In this document: in pieces, positions 23,147 through 24,532 of the stretch
Layout of the letters: each line of letters starts with the position of its first letter
Position numbering within the stretch: position 1 is the first letter of the stretch
Origin: Chlorobiales bacterium
GTDB lineage: Bacteria > Bacteroidota > Chlorobiia > Chlorobiales > Chlorobiaceae
Direction of reading: 5' to 3'
DNA length: 24,532 nucleotides
NCBI GenBank assembly: GCA_022360275.1
Contig: JAKSDC010000106.1
Location: 1 to 24,532 of the forward strand
Made by a program: the position numbers and the translations under genes
Notes under the pieces: model-generated
Database searches by the model: none
What the model saw: the letters and a program-made list of their open reading frames with translations, nothing else
What the model was told of the DNA's origin: nothing

Positions 23147-23815
23147 CTATATCTGCAATCGTGACAGGATGGGTTCATCGATGTCTTGAAAGTTCTCTAT
23201 AACTGCGCGTATCCCAATTTCGACACCCGCAGCGGACGTCTCCACCGACATGCTCGGAGCTCCGAGGTTCTCCGGTAGCGCTGCGACGCGTGGAAGATGG
23301 GGAAGGTGAATCCACCCTGCACGAATTGGCAGACCGTTCGAATGAATGTGATGAAGAATGCCATACATCAAATGGTTGCAGCAAAACGTACCCGGCGTAT
23401 CCGAAATGTCGGAAGGAATGCCAGACTCACGCATGGCTTTTACCATCGCCCGAATCGGCAGCGTTGAATAGTATGCGGCCGGTCCATCGGGAACCGTCAT
23501 CTGGCCTTGCAGTGCGCATCTGGCATTGTCTGCGAGTCCGTACCTGGTCGAGTCGTTCAAGTTTTGGGCAATGCGTTCGACGGTGATGGTCGCGCGCCCT
23601 CCATACTCGCCCATCATAACTACTATTTCCGGCTCAATTTCGGCAATCGAATCACGCACAAATTCGATGCATTCGAAAAAATTGTTCGGAACTATACGTG
23701 CCACTATTTCTGATCTACTGATCAGATTGCCGTCAAGCGTCCGTGCGACCGATTCCGCAGGGTTATGGGGTGTATGCCCGTACGCTTCGAATCCCGTTAG
23801 TAGTATCTTCGCCAT
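23147..23815 (-). CDS. pcp: Pyroglutamyl-peptidase I (pyrrolidone carboxyl peptidase)
   Basis: Cytosolic cysteine peptidase (family C15) that removes N-terminal pyroglutamate from peptides. From the ATG at 23815 (MAKILLTGFEAYG) it is 222 residues, close to the usual 215; a start 12 codons upstream is less likely. The catalytic triad is Glu80 (ITVERIAQN), Cys146 (GTFCCNH, usually GTYVCNH) and His170 (AGWIHLPHLP). GGGAAGGG precedes the ATG. It is flanked downstream by an attC-like site and upstream by GTTAAGC (23849-23843), which fits a cassette boundary of about 780 bases. A standard housekeeping enzyme as an integron cassette is not unusual. Confidence 0.88.
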   Translation of the reverse strand: MAKILLTGFEAYGHTPHNPAESVARTLDGNLISRSEIVARIVPNNFFECIEFVRDSIAEIEPEIVVMMGEYGGRATITVERIAQNLNDSTRYGLADNARCALQGQMTVPDGPAAYYSTLPIRAMVKAMRESGIPSDISDTPGTFCCNHLMYGILHHIHSNGLPIRAGWIHLPHLPRVAALPENLGAPSMSVETSAAGVEIGIRAVIENFQDIDEPILSRLQI

Positions 23816-24150
23816 ACCCTTCCCTCGATAATTAGCCACGCCGCTTAACATTATTTATTATCTGCGGTGTAGATTCTCTCCCAAGAATTTTTAAAAATTA
23901 CCACAATTTTGCTTTGCGCTCAAACAAGCGTCTGAATTTATCAGCTGTAACAGCATACTATACTATCTATTAGCATATCTATACAGCTAGCAAACAGCCA
24001 GATTTAGGGGACATCCTATTACGGGTTGGCGGACCAATGGAGTCAACGTCGGCACACCGAAAATCGTAAACAAAAGAACCGACGTTGAAAAACCAAAAAG
24101 GCGAGCCAACTCCGGTTCACCGATTTGTTAGCCCACTTTTGGTACCGTGG
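23816..24150. other. AT-rich cassette leader and inverted repeats between pcp and the SnoaL-like gene
   Basis: No gene is supported here. On the minus strand the right part carries GGCTAAC (24133-24127), a near match to an attC R'' box, 17 bases after the SnoaL stop. A perfect 10-bp inverted repeat TCAACGTCGG/CCGACGTTGA (about 24042-24088) follows, within outer arms GTTGGC/GCCAAC. The left part (23850-24000) is clearly AT-richer than its surroundings and contains a 14-base palindrome AATTTTTAAAAATT (23886-23899), and GTTAAGC at 23849-23843 matches the R' consensus GTTRRRY. If both boxes belong to one attC it would be about 290 bases, longer than usual, so an inserted hairpin element is possible. 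Confidence 0.45.
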
Positions 24151-24532
24151 TCATTTCTGGAGATAGGGAAGTAGGTCAGCGTGATGCCCGATCATTTTCC
24201 ATTTCCCGTTCTCGTTGCGAAACAGACTTGTGACACGGATTTTGACCTTTCGAGGCTTGCCGTCTACTATGTTTTCACCTACCTCGTAGTTCCTGACGAC
24301 CGCCAGATCACGTCCAACGGTGACCAGCATTTCTTTTGGCTCCACCTTACCGCCAAGTTTCAAGGCCGCTTGCCTTTCCCATTCGGGCAACACCTGTTTC
24401 CAACCGACAAGAAATCCACCTCCGGGTCCCATGTAAGCCACATCATCCGCATGCGACCAGATCTCTTTCATTGGACCAACTTCACCGGTAAACATCACAT
24501 TGAGAGCAGAATAGAATTCCTTTACCGCTCTA
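24151..24532 (-). CDS. SnoaL-like domain protein (partial at right edge)
   Basis: A member of the NTF2-like superfamily, cone-shaped small proteins that act as enzymes or ligand-binding scaffolds. The frame stays open to the window edge, adding RAVKEFYSALNV before the first internal Met, which is the expected first helix (AVxEFYxALN), so the true start is beyond 24532. The signature SHADDVAYMGPGGGFLVGW and the C-terminal RVTSLFRNENGKWKMIGHHADLLPY belong to the DUF4440/SnoaL-like group. The substrate is unknown. Its position upstream of pcp in the same orientation, with attC-like sequence after the stop, fits a second integron cassette. Confidence 0.75.
   Translation of the reverse strand, partial: RAVKEFYSALNVMFTGEVGPMKEIWSHADDVAYMGPGGGFLVGWKQVLPEWERQAALKLGGKVEPKEMLVTVGRDLAVVRNYEVGENIVDGKPRKVKIRVTSLFRNENGKWKMIGHHADLLPYLQK

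Overview
The window is a piece of a green sulfur bacterial chromosome (Chlorobiaceae; Chlorobium, Chlorobaculum or Prosthecochloris type). This rests on recognising several proteins: the lactate-dehydrogenase-like malate dehydrogenase typical of Chlorobium, a close match to the Chlorobium sepiapterin reductase, a DUF4293 membrane protein of the Bacteroidetes/Chlorobi type, and a general lack of Shine-Dalgarno sequences. The genus is an inference, because no search could be run.

Left part (1-7106): the 3' end of rpmA (ribosomal protein L27) with its terminator, then mdh, a structured intergenic segment, radC, a cold-shock protein gene on the minus strand, a sepiapterin-reductase-like SDR, yqeY and serS, followed by a sulfotransferase-family protein and a DUF2267 protein. 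Middle (7189-9789, minus strand): metY-metX, the sulfhydrylation route to methionine, preceded by a clear SAM-I (S-box) riboswitch at 9688-9789. rsmB (rRNA cytosine methylation) and a XerD-type recombinase follow on the plus strand.

From 12493 to 19202 all genes lie on the minus strand and lean towards RNA: a secreted TPR protein translationally coupled to the RNA ligase RtcB, a membrane-anchored conserved protein, a DEAD-box helicase with a DbpA/CsdA-type C-terminal domain, a LapA-like membrane protein, a frameshifted antitoxin relic, and an archease-ThpR pair. Archease is the known activator of RtcB, and ThpR acts on 2',3'-cyclic phosphate ends. From 19280 to 22963 the plus strand carries waaA (Kdo transferase), DUF4293, pdxA and ftsE.

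The right end (about 22964-24532) is different. It holds an attC-like recombination site and two minus-strand genes, a pyroglutamyl peptidase and a SnoaL-like protein cut by the window edge. I read this as the distal tail of a chromosomal integron cassette array placed just after ftsE.

Between genes there are short tandem arrays of degenerate 7-mers and 8-mers in exact register: consensus TGTTGANN, CTTTTGA and ATTCACN. Two of these families recur together in the same relative order at three intergenic sites. They are the least explained structure in the window. The best mechanistic observation is the metY leader, where the P1 arm of the SAM aptamer is duplicated next to the start codon.
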